Shown: piece by piece, positions 38,709-45,733 of the stretch
Layout of the letters: every line of letters begins with the position of its first letter
How positions within the stretch are numbered: the first letter of the stretch is position 1
Source of the DNA: an uncultured Mycobacterium sp.
GTDB lineage: Bacteria > Actinomycetota > Actinomycetes > Mycobacteriales > Mycobacteriaceae
Direction: 5' to 3'
Assembly: GCA_900078375.1 (NCBI GenBank)
Contig: FLQS01000041.1
Location: 1-53,319, forward strand
DNA length: 53,319 nucleotides
Position numbers and translations under genes: made by a program
Notes under the pieces: generated by a model
Databases searched by the model: none
What the model saw: only the letters and a program-made list of their open reading frames with translations
Told to the model about the DNA's origin: nothing

Positions 38709-39384
38709 TCACCAGATCAATGGCACCAGACGGTAGCGCACTTTCGTCGTGTATTGCCGGTAACCGTCCAGCTGCTCGGTGAGCATCTTCTCTTCGTCCT
38801 TGATTCGCACGGCCATGAGGAGCACCCCGACGAGGACCAGCAGCAGCGCCCAGTAGGAACCAAGGCCCAGCGAGATTCCGATCATCAGGATCACATTCCC
38901 GAAGTACATCGGGTGGCGCACAATGCCGTACAGCCCGGTGCTCACCAGCGGCTGACCCTCCGCGACGGTGATATTGGCCGAGGCATAGCGGTTCTGGAAG
39001 ACCACCAACATCGTCAGACCCAGACCGGCGGCCACCATCACGATGCCGAGCACCGACAACCAGGCCGGCACATGGGACCAGCCGAACCGATGATCGAGTG
39101 CGGGCACGACCAGGATCGCGGCGAACGCGATGAACGTCCCGGCGATCACGACTTTCTGAACGGGCCGGGTTTCGGCCTTCACGCCGGCCTGCATGCGCCG
39201 CTGCAGGGCAGCCGGGTCGATCCGCGCCATGTTACAGGGTCGGGCCCAAACTCGCCGCCGTGAACACGGCAAGCACCGCCCAACCTTGCCAATAGTTCGC
39301 GGTGCCAGCCGGCACGAACAGCAGCACGGCGAAGACGGCGATGCCGACGACCGACGAGACGATGATGCGAAGCGAGACGTTCAT
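38709..39384 (-). pseudogene. ICMT-like membrane methyltransferase, split by a one-base insertion
   Basis: The 5' part (39384-39232) encodes MNVSLRIIVSSVVGIAVFAV then LLFVPAGTANYWQGW and ends GPTL-stop. The 3' part reads, in the next frame, MARIDPAALQRRMQAG to the end, with the family motif YGIVRHPMYFG. Related isoprenylcysteine-carboxylmethyltransferase-like proteins run straight through this junction (roughly PTLY-ARxDPAALQRRM). Removing one base from TGTAACATG (coding strand, at 39232-39233) would restore one protein of about 224 residues. Either the gene is newly broken, or this is a sequencing error. If read as it stands, a 173-residue protein could start at ATG 39230, without the first two membrane spans. 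Confidence 0.78.
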
Positions 39385-39391
39385 GATTCTC

Positions 39392-40987
39392 CTAGACCAC
39401 GTCGCGGCGACGGTAGATGGCTCCGGCGGTAAGGGTGATAGCGACGGCGATCACGACCATTACCAACAGCGTTACAACGGAAATCGACGACGGCGCGGTG
39501 GTGCGGCCCACCGGTGAGGCATCGATGAGCCAGCGCGGCAGTCGCAGCAGCGCACCGAGATACAGCGCGCAGATTACGAATGTCACTGCAAGCCAACCGA
39601 TGCCGGGGTGTCGCAGCGCCACTGCCAGCGCGGCAACACCGGCGACCACAGCCATCGCCGGCAGGAACGCCAGCGCGGCCAGGGTCAGCCGTACGATGGT
39701 GTGCGGTTCACCCAGCGTCAGACCCGCCCCAAGGCCATTGCCCAGGCCCGCGCACACCAGCAGAACCGTCGCACCGGTCAGCGCCGCACCGACCGCAGAC
39801 AACAGCCACGTCCACCGCGACACCGAACCCGCCAGCACGGCTTCGCCGATCCCGGACTCCTCGTCGCGGCTGAGCCGTACGACCACGCTGACCACGTAGG
39901 CTGTCGTCGCCGCCGCCAGGAACTGCGTCATCGTGGTGTACACGCCGTCGGTGCCCTGCGCCGAAAGTACCCGTGCCAGTAGCTCATTACCGCTCGCAGC
40001 GTCCAGCAGTGACTTGGTCATCGATCCGAAGGCTGCCCCGGCGATCAGCAGTCCGATCGCCCAGCCCACGGTCAAGCCGCGCTGGATGACCAGCTGCAAT
40101 CCAAACACCCCGCCCACGGGTCGGGCCTTGGAACGCTCGCCCGACGACGCCAAGACGCCGTCGTCGTACTGCCGTCTGTTCTCGAGCGCCAGTGTGGCCG
40201 ACGCCAGCGCAACGGCCAGCAGCGCCAGCAGGCCTAGCGGCCACCAGCGCACTGCCACGAACGGTCGCATCTGCTGTGCCCAGGCGATGGGGGAGAACCA
40301 ACTCAGCACACTGCCGGAGTTGTCGATCACGTCGCCGGCCCCGCGCACCAGCACGGCGGCGGCCAGCGCCGCCATCGCTGCACCGGTGACGGTTCTGGCC
40401 TGTCGCCACAGTTGCGCACTGAGTGCCGCGAGTGCACCGAACACGGTGGCCACCGCGGTGATGCCCAAGCACATCGCCGCGGTATCGACCACGGCAAAAC
40501 CGGTGGCCGCCATGGCGATTGTCATCGTCACCGCCAATACCGCGTTCACCAGCACGACGACGCTCAGCGCGGCCCCGGTGCGGGCATACCGTCCGACGAT
40601 CGAGGACAGCACCAATTCGGCTGCGCCGCTCTCCTCTTCCGCACGGGTGTGGCGTACGACGGTTTGGATCGCCAGGATCGAGGCCGCGACAATCAGCGTC
40701 AGGGTCAGTTCGTTGGCCATCATGACGCCAAGATCGGTCTCATTGCCGCCAAACATGGGCCCGCCCAGCATGATTCCGGCCGGCGTTTTGAGTAGGTTGA
40801 CGCGCGCCTGACGCTGCGCCTCGTCGGGATAGGCGAGCTTGATCGCGTTGGGGGCGTAGACCATCATCAGAGTCAGCACCGAAACCCACACCGCCAGCCG
40901 AATTCGGTCGCGACGCAGGGCGAAGCGGACCAGTGCGACGGTCCCGGCCAGCGAGGACGACGCCGGTGCGGTGTCGATGGCGATCAT
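39392..40987 (-). CDS. ABC-2 type efflux permease (Rv1217c-like)
   Basis: A 531-residue protein with about twelve spans in two similar halves, e.g. LAVWVSVLTLMMVYAPNAIK and GLTVGWAIGLLIAGAAFGSM. Both halves carry an acidic loop (HTRAEEESGAAELVLS and LSRDEESGIGEAVLAGSVSR), the hallmark of this actinobacterial exporter family. In M. tuberculosis the Rv1217c-Rv1218c pair exports drugs. The start overlaps the stop of the ATPase gene (ATGA), and a TetR regulator lies further upstream, so all three genes form one operon. It ends eight bases after the start of the frameshifted methyltransferase, which may be part of the same transcript. Confidence 0.9.
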   Translation of the reverse strand: MIAIDTAPASSSLAGTVALVRFALRRDRIRLAVWVSVLTLMMVYAPNAIKLAYPDEAQRQARVNLLKTPAGIMLGGPMFGGNETDLGVMMANELTLTLIVAASILAIQTVVRHTRAEEESGAAELVLSSIVGRYARTGAALSVVVLVNAVLAVTMTIAMAATGFAVVDTAAMCLGITAVATVFGALAALSAQLWRQARTVTGAAMAALAAAVLVRGAGDVIDNSGSVLSWFSPIAWAQQMRPFVAVRWWPLGLLALLAVALASATLALENRRQYDDGVLASSGERSKARPVGGVFGLQLVIQRGLTVGWAIGLLIAGAAFGSMTKSLLDAASGNELLARVLSAQGTDGVYTTMTQFLAAATTAYVVSVVVRLSRDEESGIGEAVLAGSVSRWTWLLSAVGAALTGATVLLVCAGLGNGLGAGLTLGEPHTIVRLTLAALAFLPAMAVVAGVAALAVALRHPGIGWLAVTFVICALYLGALLRLPRWLIDASPVGRTTAPSSISVVTLLVMVVIAVAITLTAGAIYRRRDVV

Positions 40988-41907
40988 CGTGCCGCCGTCC
41001 GGTATTCGCGCAGGAACAAATCTTCCAGCGAGGCCGGCGTCACGGTCAGATCCGCGATGCCGAGCTGGGTCAGGTGCACCATCGTGGGGTCGAGCGCGTC
41101 ACGGCCGACAGTGAACCGGATCTGCCCGTCCCGAATGTCGACGTCATGGACGCCCGGCCATCGGCTGACCACGGTAGGGTCGCGGCGAGTGCGAGCTGTC
41201 ACGGTGGTCCGCATCAAGTGCTGCAGCTGGGCCAGCGAACCGGACTGCACCGTGCGGCCTGCGCGGATGATTGTGACTGTGTCACAGACCTTTTCGACTT
41301 CGGCGAGGACGTGGCTGGAGAGCAGCACCGCCGCACCGCGACGCGCCACCTCCTGCACACATTGCTGAAACACGTTCTCCATCAGCGGATCGAGACCCGA
41401 GGTGGGCTCGTCGAGAATGTAGATGTCGGCGTCCGTGGCAAACGCGGCGACCAACGCGACCTTCTGCCGATTGCCCTTGGAGTAGGTTCGGGCCTTCTTG
41501 TGCGGGTCGAGTTCGAAACGCTCGATCAACCAGTCTCGGCGGCGCGGGTCGGCCCCGCCGCGCAGGCCGCAGAGGAAGTCGATGACCTGCCCGCCGGTCA
41601 GATTCGGCCACAGCGTCACGTCGCCCGGCACGTAGGCGATCCGCCGGTGCAGGGCCACGGCGTCGTGCCAGGGATCGCCGCCGAGCAGTCGCACGGTCCC
41701 GCCATCGGCGCGCAACAGCCCGAGCAAGATTCGGATGGTGGTCGACTTGCCCGCGCCGTTGGGCCCGAGGAAGCCGGCGACCGAGCCGGCCCGTACCGTC
41801 AGGTCCATCCCGTCCAAGGCGCGGGCCCGGCCGAAAGCCTTTACCAGGCCGTGGATTTCGACTGCGGCGGTATCAGTGCGCGCTGTCGGTGCGGGTGCCG
41901 TTGTCAT
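40984..41907 (-). CDS. ABC efflux ATPase (Rv1218c-like)
   Basis: A 307-residue single-domain ATPase. Walker A is GPNGAGKST, the Q-loop region is IAYVPGDVTLWPNLTG, and Walker B is IYILDEPTSGLDPLM. The ABC signature reads YSKGNRQKVALVAAFATD, with SKGNR in place of the common LSGGQ, which is usual for this drug-exporter (DRA) branch. The C-terminal domain after LSSHVLAEVEKVCDTVTIIR is typical of that branch. It powers the permease encoded immediately downstream. Its 5' end overlaps the TetR gene by 35 bp. Confidence 0.93.
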   Translation of the reverse strand: MTTAPAPTARTDTAAVEIHGLVKAFGRARALDGMDLTVRAGSVAGFLGPNGAGKSTTIRILLGLLRADGGTVRLLGGDPWHDAVALHRRIAYVPGDVTLWPNLTGGQVIDFLCGLRGGADPRRRDWLIERFELDPHKKARTYSKGNRQKVALVAAFATDADIYILDEPTSGLDPLMENVFQQCVQEVARRGAAVLLSSHVLAEVEKVCDTVTIIRAGRTVQSGSLAQLQHLMRTTVTARTRRDPTVVSRWPGVHDVDIRDGQIRFTVGRDALDPTMVHLTQLGIADLTVTPASLEDLFLREYRTAAR

Positions 41908-42550
41908 CTGGTTCTCCCTCGATATTGGTCGCGATCTCGCCGTGGGCTGCGAAGCTGTCGAACATCGTCGAGTCGGTGAGCAGACCCTCGGTGTACAGCT
42001 CGAGGGCCGGCAGCATCATGTCGTTGGCGTAGTCGTGGAGCACGGCCCGTAAATCCGTCGGGGTGTCGTGCAGTTGCAGGTAGAGCAGGAATGCGCCACC
42101 ACCGGCCATGCCCAGATATCTCGCCCGGGCGGCCGGGTCGCGGCTCGGCTTCACCGTGCCGGCCTTGACGCCCTCGTCGAGGTAGCTCTCGACGTTGGCG
42201 AACATTGTGCGCCACAGATTTTTCGCCAGCTCGCCACCGGACTGCATACTGCGCACCAGGTAGGCCATCATCGGCGCGAACGATTCGATCTCTGCCGCAG
42301 CAGCGAGCCAGGTGGCCGGGTCGGTGGAGCGGATGGTCTCGGACTTTTCGCTGCGGACCTCTTCGGCGATGTAGTCATCGCAGGCCTGGCGCAGCCCGTC
42401 CTTGGAACCGAAATGGTGGATGACCAGCCCGGGGCTGACGCCGGCGGCCTCCGCGATCGCGCGTACCCCGACGTTGAAACCGTGCGCTCCGAATTGCTCG
42501 ATCGCGGCGTCACGGATCCGAGCCGCGGTAGTCAAGTCCGTTGAACGCAT
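41873..42550 (-). CDS. TetR-family repressor of the efflux operon (Rv1219c-like)
   Basis: A 225-residue regulator. The ATG at 42550 (MRSTDLTTAARIRDAAIEQF) is chosen because it matches the N-terminus of Rv1219c. The helix-turn-helix is VRAIAEAAGVSPGLVIHHFG, followed by SKDGLRQACDDYI. The C-terminal ligand domain includes YLVRSMQSGGELAKNLW, also very like Rv1219c. That protein represses its own operon with Rv1218c-Rv1217c, and the inducer-binding pocket accepts varied drugs. The start codon itself lies within a large inverted repeat, so the protein would block its own transcription. It overlaps the ATPase gene by 35 bp. Confidence 0.93.
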   Translation of the reverse strand: MRSTDLTTAARIRDAAIEQFGAHGFNVGVRAIAEAAGVSPGLVIHHFGSKDGLRQACDDYIAEEVRSEKSETIRSTDPATWLAAAAEIESFAPMMAYLVRSMQSGGELAKNLWRTMFANVESYLDEGVKAGTVKPSRDPAARARYLGMAGGGAFLLYLQLHDTPTDLRAVLHDYANDMMLPALELYTEGLLTDSTMFDSFAAHGEIATNIEGEPDDNGTRTDSAH

Positions 42551-42576
42551 GTTTAGGATGCTAAACACGCGTTCAA
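42541..42576. promoter_or_regulatory. 36-bp inverted repeat over the TetR start codon (operator)
   Basis: Left half TTGAACG-CA-TGTTTAG and right half CTAAACA-CG-CGTTCAA are complementary at all 14 core positions, with a 4-bp centre (GATG). The TetR ATG (42550-42548) lies within the left half. TetR regulators of this type bind such dyads as two dimers and silence their own operon; the assignment is by structure and position. Confidence 0.8.
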
Positions 42577-42621
42577 TCAGACGTCAAGCATCCACCCCGG
42601 AGGAAACGATAGAGGGTTTGG

Positions 42622-43053
42622 TCAGGCGGCCGAGCGCAGCGCGATCGCCTCGACGGCGGGGGCGACGCGTGCCGGGTTCGCGCGATTGATGAGGATCTCG
42701 AACATCCGGGCGGCGGTGATCGACCCGTAGGAGTACGGCTGGCTGCGCTGCACGGTCACACCGTCGGCGCCCGCGACGGTTACGTGGATTTTGTGGGCGC
42801 CAGGCGCATCGTCGGGCGAGCCCGTCTCGGTGACCCGGACCGTGAGGCCTGCCAGCGGAATTCGCGCAGCGTTCCGCTGGTAGCCGACGAGGAGAAAGCT
42901 CTTGGTGATACGCAGTTCGCCCCAGTTGGCGATGACACTCTCACTGCGATCGCGTCGACTTTGCGAGAGGTCGAGTGCCACAGCCCCAATTCCGAACAGG
43001 ATGAAAGGCGCAATCAATACCGCCACCATAACGAGGCTGAGTCGCGGATCCAT
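42622..43053 (-). CDS. Small membrane-anchored protein of unknown function
   Basis: A 143-residue protein with a single N-terminal hydrophobic span (LVMVAVLIAPFILFGIGAVA) and a cytoplasmic or extracytoplasmic domain rich in beta-strand pattern: VIANWGELRITKSFLLVGYQ, RIPLAGLTVRVTETG and KIHVTVAGADGVTV, followed by a helix (AARMFEILINRANPARV). The fold pattern resembles small PH-like/bPH domains, but I cannot confirm that. It reads away from the AT-rich gap, so its promoter should lie there. It is not part of the conserved sigE-region order that I know from M. tuberculosis. Confidence 0.72.
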   Translation of the reverse strand: MDPRLSLVMVAVLIAPFILFGIGAVALDLSQSRRDRSESVIANWGELRITKSFLLVGYQRNAARIPLAGLTVRVTETGSPDDAPGAHKIHVTVAGADGVTVQRSQPYSYGSITAARMFEILINRANPARVAPAVEAIALRSAA

Positions 43054-43482
43054 GTGTCCCCCCTTCGGTCACCCTGAGTAGCCGCTTCCGGCCGGCCCGA
43101 AACATGTACGCAATATCATTGCCACACACCGGCTTTGGAGTGGTGTTGACCATGTAAGCAGCGAGGTTATGCCATGTCCAATAATAATTTTCGATAACGG
43201 CCATTCTTGATTGCGATGACATCTCGGGTTTAGATCGCGGACTACTCGGATACGCGACAAATCATCACTTAGAAAGTTTGCTGGAATTCCACTATCGGTA
43301 CACACAGCAAATTATCAATAGCTGAGAGAATCATCTGACAAGTTCTGCGGCTTGAACTTCGCCAGCTGGAATACTTCATCGTTGTCGCTGGTGGGATGAG
43401 TTTGTCCCGTGCAGCCGAACGAGCCAATGTCGTGCAATCTGCACTGCCGACGAGTATTAGCAAACTTGGTCGCGCACCGGGA
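43054..43482. other. AT-rich gap (429 bp) with no intact gene
   Basis: Between 43100 and 43380 the base composition falls to near 45-50% GC, in a chromosome otherwise above 65%. No intact reading frame with protein-like content was found on either strand. Its right end holds the LysR remnant. The composition and the remnant suggest acquired, decaying DNA; the left end presumably carries the promoter of the small membrane protein gene. Confidence 0.6.
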
Positions 43483-43485
43483 TCA
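43350..43485 (+). pseudogene. N-terminal remnant of a LysR-family regulator
   Basis: The plus strand encodes LELRQLEYFIVVAGGMSLSR, then AAERANVVQSALPTSISKLG, then RAPGSE. This is the opening helix-turn-helix of LysR-type regulators, where intact proteins read roughly ELRQLEYFxxVAxxGSFxRAAxxLxxxQ and SISxLExxLGxxLF. The similarity stops at about 43485, where the end of the convergent O-methyltransferase gene begins. No start codon in a good context is present (a TGA lies five codons upstream), and there is no effector domain, so it is a truncated relic. Confidence 0.72.
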
Positions 43486-44151
43486 GAAGTCCCGGGCCGC
43501 GACCAGAATCCCGTCGCCCAGCGGGATCAGCACCGGGGTGAGGCGCTCGTCCTCGGCGATCAGCCGGGCCGCTTCGCGCACCGCCGTCACCTCGGCATCG
43601 TTGGCCGTCGGGTCCCCGGCACGGCCACCAAGAGCGGACCGATGTACGACGATCACGCCACCGGGTCGAAGGAGGCGCACTCCCTCGACCACAAAATCGG
43701 CCTGATCGGTCGGTGCGGCGTCGACAAACACCAGGTCGTAGGACTCGTCCGCCAGCCGGGTGAGGACGTCCTGGGCCCGTCCGGCGATCAGCCGGGTACG
43801 TGAAGGTCCGATTCCGGCCTCGTTGAAGGCTTGCTTGGCGATGCGCTGATACTCGGGCTCGATGTCGATGGTGGTCAGGACGCCGTCGTCGCGCATGCCC
43901 GACAGCAGCCACAATCCGCTCACGCCGGCGCCGGTGCCCACCTCGACGACCGCTTTGCCGCCTGACAGTCGCGCCAGTACGCTGAGGAGCGCTCCGACGG
44001 CCGGGGTGACCGCTCCGGCGCCGGTGTCGACGGCTCGCTCCCGGGCGGCCGCGACGATGGCGTCCTCGGATATCGAACCCTCTGCGTGGGCGAGAATCCG
44101 GTCGGCGCGACTGGCTTCCGGTTGGCCTGATTGGTCCTCGGTAGTGGCCAT
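43483..44151 (-). CDS. SAM-dependent O-methyltransferase (Rv1220c-like)
   Basis: A 222-residue class I methyltransferase of the catechol/caffeoyl-CoA O-methyltransferase group. SAM motif I is AVVEVGTGAGVSGLWLL, the acidic motif II is TTIDIEPEYQRIA, and the metal/substrate region is YDLVFVDAAPTDQADFV. The mycobacterial homologue lies divergent from sigE, as here, with a 208-bp spacer to the sigE start. The methyl acceptor is unknown. The 3' end is adjacent to the LysR remnant. Confidence 0.9.
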   Translation of the reverse strand: MATTEDQSGQPEASRADRILAHAEGSISEDAIVAAARERAVDTGAGAVTPAVGALLSVLARLSGGKAVVEVGTGAGVSGLWLLSGMRDDGVLTTIDIEPEYQRIAKQAFNEAGIGPSRTRLIAGRAQDVLTRLADESYDLVFVDAAPTDQADFVVEGVRLLRPGGVIVVHRSALGGRAGDPTANDAEVTAVREAARLIAEDERLTPVLIPLGDGILVAARDF

Positions 44152-44328
44152 TCTGAGCAGCGTAGAGCCAACGGGATCGGCGGGTGGGCAGGCGCGCCAG
44201 GTGTATCGCTCGGCTGGACGCGAAGACGTCGTCCGTCAAGTTCGACGCGCCGGGGGAGAAGCGTCAAATCAGGGCACGAATTGATAACAAAAGTATTTCT
44301 TAATCAAACCTTAGTTAGCTCCCATCAC

Positions 44329-44346
44329 CCCCACACCGGTGTGGGG
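44329..44346. promoter_or_regulatory. Perfect 18-bp palindrome upstream of sigE
   Basis: CCCCACACCGGTGTGGGG is fully self-complementary. It ends 13 bases before the ATG at 44360, and it contains an alternative GTG start at 44339. It can act as a dyad operator in DNA or, in RNA, as a hairpin over the sigE ribosome-binding region. A GGGGA that could serve as Shine-Dalgarno is part of its right arm. Confidence 0.55.
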
Positions 44347-44359
44347 AACGGTTGCGGGC

Positions 44360-45133
44360 ATGGAACAAGGGCAACGCTGGTCGGGGAATATGCCAGAGAG
44401 CGCCAGTGTTGTCCGGCTTGATGCGATCGATGGCATCGAACCGTCTACGCAGACGAACCAGGAGGATCCGACGACCACCACAATGATGGCTCCGGCGCAC
44501 ATGTCGCATCTCGAGCAGTACGGGGATGGGGAGTGGGTTGAACCGTCCGAGGAACTGCAGGGCACCGCGGTTTTCGACGCGACCGGCGACCGGACGGCCA
44601 TGCCGTCCTGGGACGAGTTGGTGCGTCAGCATGGCGACCGGGTCTACCGACTGGCCTACCGCCTGTCGGGTAACCAGCAGGACGCCGAGGACATCACCCA
44701 GGAGACGTTCATCAGGGTGTTCCGCTCCGTGCAGAACTATCAGCCCGGCACATTCGAGGGCTGGTTGCACCGCATCACCACGAACTTGTTCCTCGATATG
44801 GTCCGTCGTCGTGGCCGCATCCGCATGGAGGCGCTGCCCGAGGATTACGACCGGGTGCCGGCCGACGAGCCCAACCCCGAGCAGATCTACCACGACTCGC
44901 GCCTGGGCCCGGATTTGCAGGCGGCGCTCGATTCGTTGGCGCCGGAATTCCGTGCCGCAGTGGTCTTGTGCGATATCGAAGGCCTGTCCTACGAGGAGAT
45001 CGGCGCGACGCTCGGCGTCAAGCTGGGGACCGTGCGTAGCCGCATCCATCGCGGTCGGCAGGCGCTTCGTGACTACCTCGCAGCTCATTCCGGCCAGCGG
45101 GGAATGTCTGACTTCATCGCCGAATCGGCGTAG
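44360..45133 (+). CDS. sigE: ECF RNA polymerase sigma factor SigE
   Basis: A 257-residue ECF sigma factor that directs the mycobacterial envelope-stress response. Region 2 includes RVYRLAYRLSGNQQDAEDIT and QETFIRVFRSVQNYQPGTFE; region 4 includes LCDIEGLSYEEIGATLGVKL and GTVRSRIHRGRQALRDYL. The conserved part starts near WVEPSEELQGTAVFDATGD; before that the N-terminus is variable. Starts at GTG 44339, ATG 44360 and ATG 44390 are all in frame; 44360 is used because it gives the length known for M. tuberculosis SigE, where several translation starts exist. It is followed by its anti-sigma factor rseA, htrA and tatB. Confidence 0.95.
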   Translation: MEQGQRWSGNMPESASVVRLDAIDGIEPSTQTNQEDPTTTTMMAPAHMSHLEQYGDGEWVEPSEELQGTAVFDATGDRTAMPSWDELVRQHGDRVYRLAYRLSGNQQDAEDITQETFIRVFRSVQNYQPGTFEGWLHRITTNLFLDMVRRRGRIRMEALPEDYDRVPADEPNPEQIYHDSRLGPDLQAALDSLAPEFRAAVVLCDIEGLSYEEIGATLGVKLGTVRSRIHRGRQALRDYLAAHSGQRGMSDFIAESA

Positions 45134-45249
45134 CTCTCCTCGCGCCGGGTACCGGACAATGTGACCGTCATGTCATGTCGTACCGGGCTGCGCGCGCTAC
45201 ATTCGACCTAGCGGTGCGCAAATTCGACGCAACCGAGAGGAGCGCAGTG

Positions 45250-45654
45250 ATGGTCGACCGTGGACACATGTTCCGTCGAGCGTTCTCCTGGCTTCCCTCT
45301 CAGTTCGCCTCCCAAAGTGACGCACCCGTCGGTGCACCCCGGCAATTCCGCTCGACCGAGCACCTGTCCACCGAGGCGATCGCCGCCTACGTCGACGGCG
45401 AGCTCCGGATGAATGCCCATCTGCGCGCGGCACACCATTTGTCGCTGTGCGCGGAGTGCGCGTCCGAGGTCGAGGGTCAGGCTCAGGCCCGCACCGCGCT
45501 GCGTGACTCGCTCCCGATCAGCATGCCGAGCAGCCTGTTGGGGCTGTTGTCGCAGATCCCGCAGTCCGCGCCCGACGAGCCCATTGGCCCCCAGCCGGGA
45601 CTCGCCGATCAGTTAGCTGAAGGCACAGACCGTGACCGGCGTAAGCGCCGGTAG
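45250..45654 (+). CDS. rseA: Anti-sigma-E factor RseA
   Basis: A 134-residue zinc-associated anti-sigma (ZAS) protein. The start is ATG 45250 (MVDRGHMFRRAFSWLP), which matches Rv1222 and follows GAGAGGAG; a GTG one codon earlier is possible. The ZAS motif is seen in LRAAHHLSLCAECASEV (HxxxCxxC). The STEHLSTEAIAAYVDGELRM segment precedes it as in other ZAS proteins. It binds SigE and keeps it inactive until stress, such as oxidation of the cysteines or PknB-triggered degradation. The C-terminus is short and basic (DRDRRKRR). It is encoded 116 bp after sigE and before the membrane protease htrA. Confidence 0.94.
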   Translation: MVDRGHMFRRAFSWLPSQFASQSDAPVGAPRQFRSTEHLSTEAIAAYVDGELRMNAHLRAAHHLSLCAECASEVEGQAQARTALRDSLPISMPSSLLGLLSQIPQSAPDEPIGPQPGLADQLAEGTDRDRRKRR

Positions 45655-45733
45655 GGTGGATGTGAAGTCGAGCAGCGTCGTGCTCGGTCCCATCGCGCGC
45701 GCTCGTGGCTGAGCGCTTGGATAGAGGTTGAAC

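Noticed and set aside
43069..43305. Small minus-strand frames in the AT-rich gap
   Set aside because: No protein family pattern, poor starts and unlike the codon use of neighbouring genes.
44281..44309. Imperfect TTGATAA/TTAATCAA dyad upstream of sigE
   Set aside because: Arms differ in length and the spacing is irregular; the region is simply AT-rich promoter DNA. The 18-bp palindrome is far stronger.
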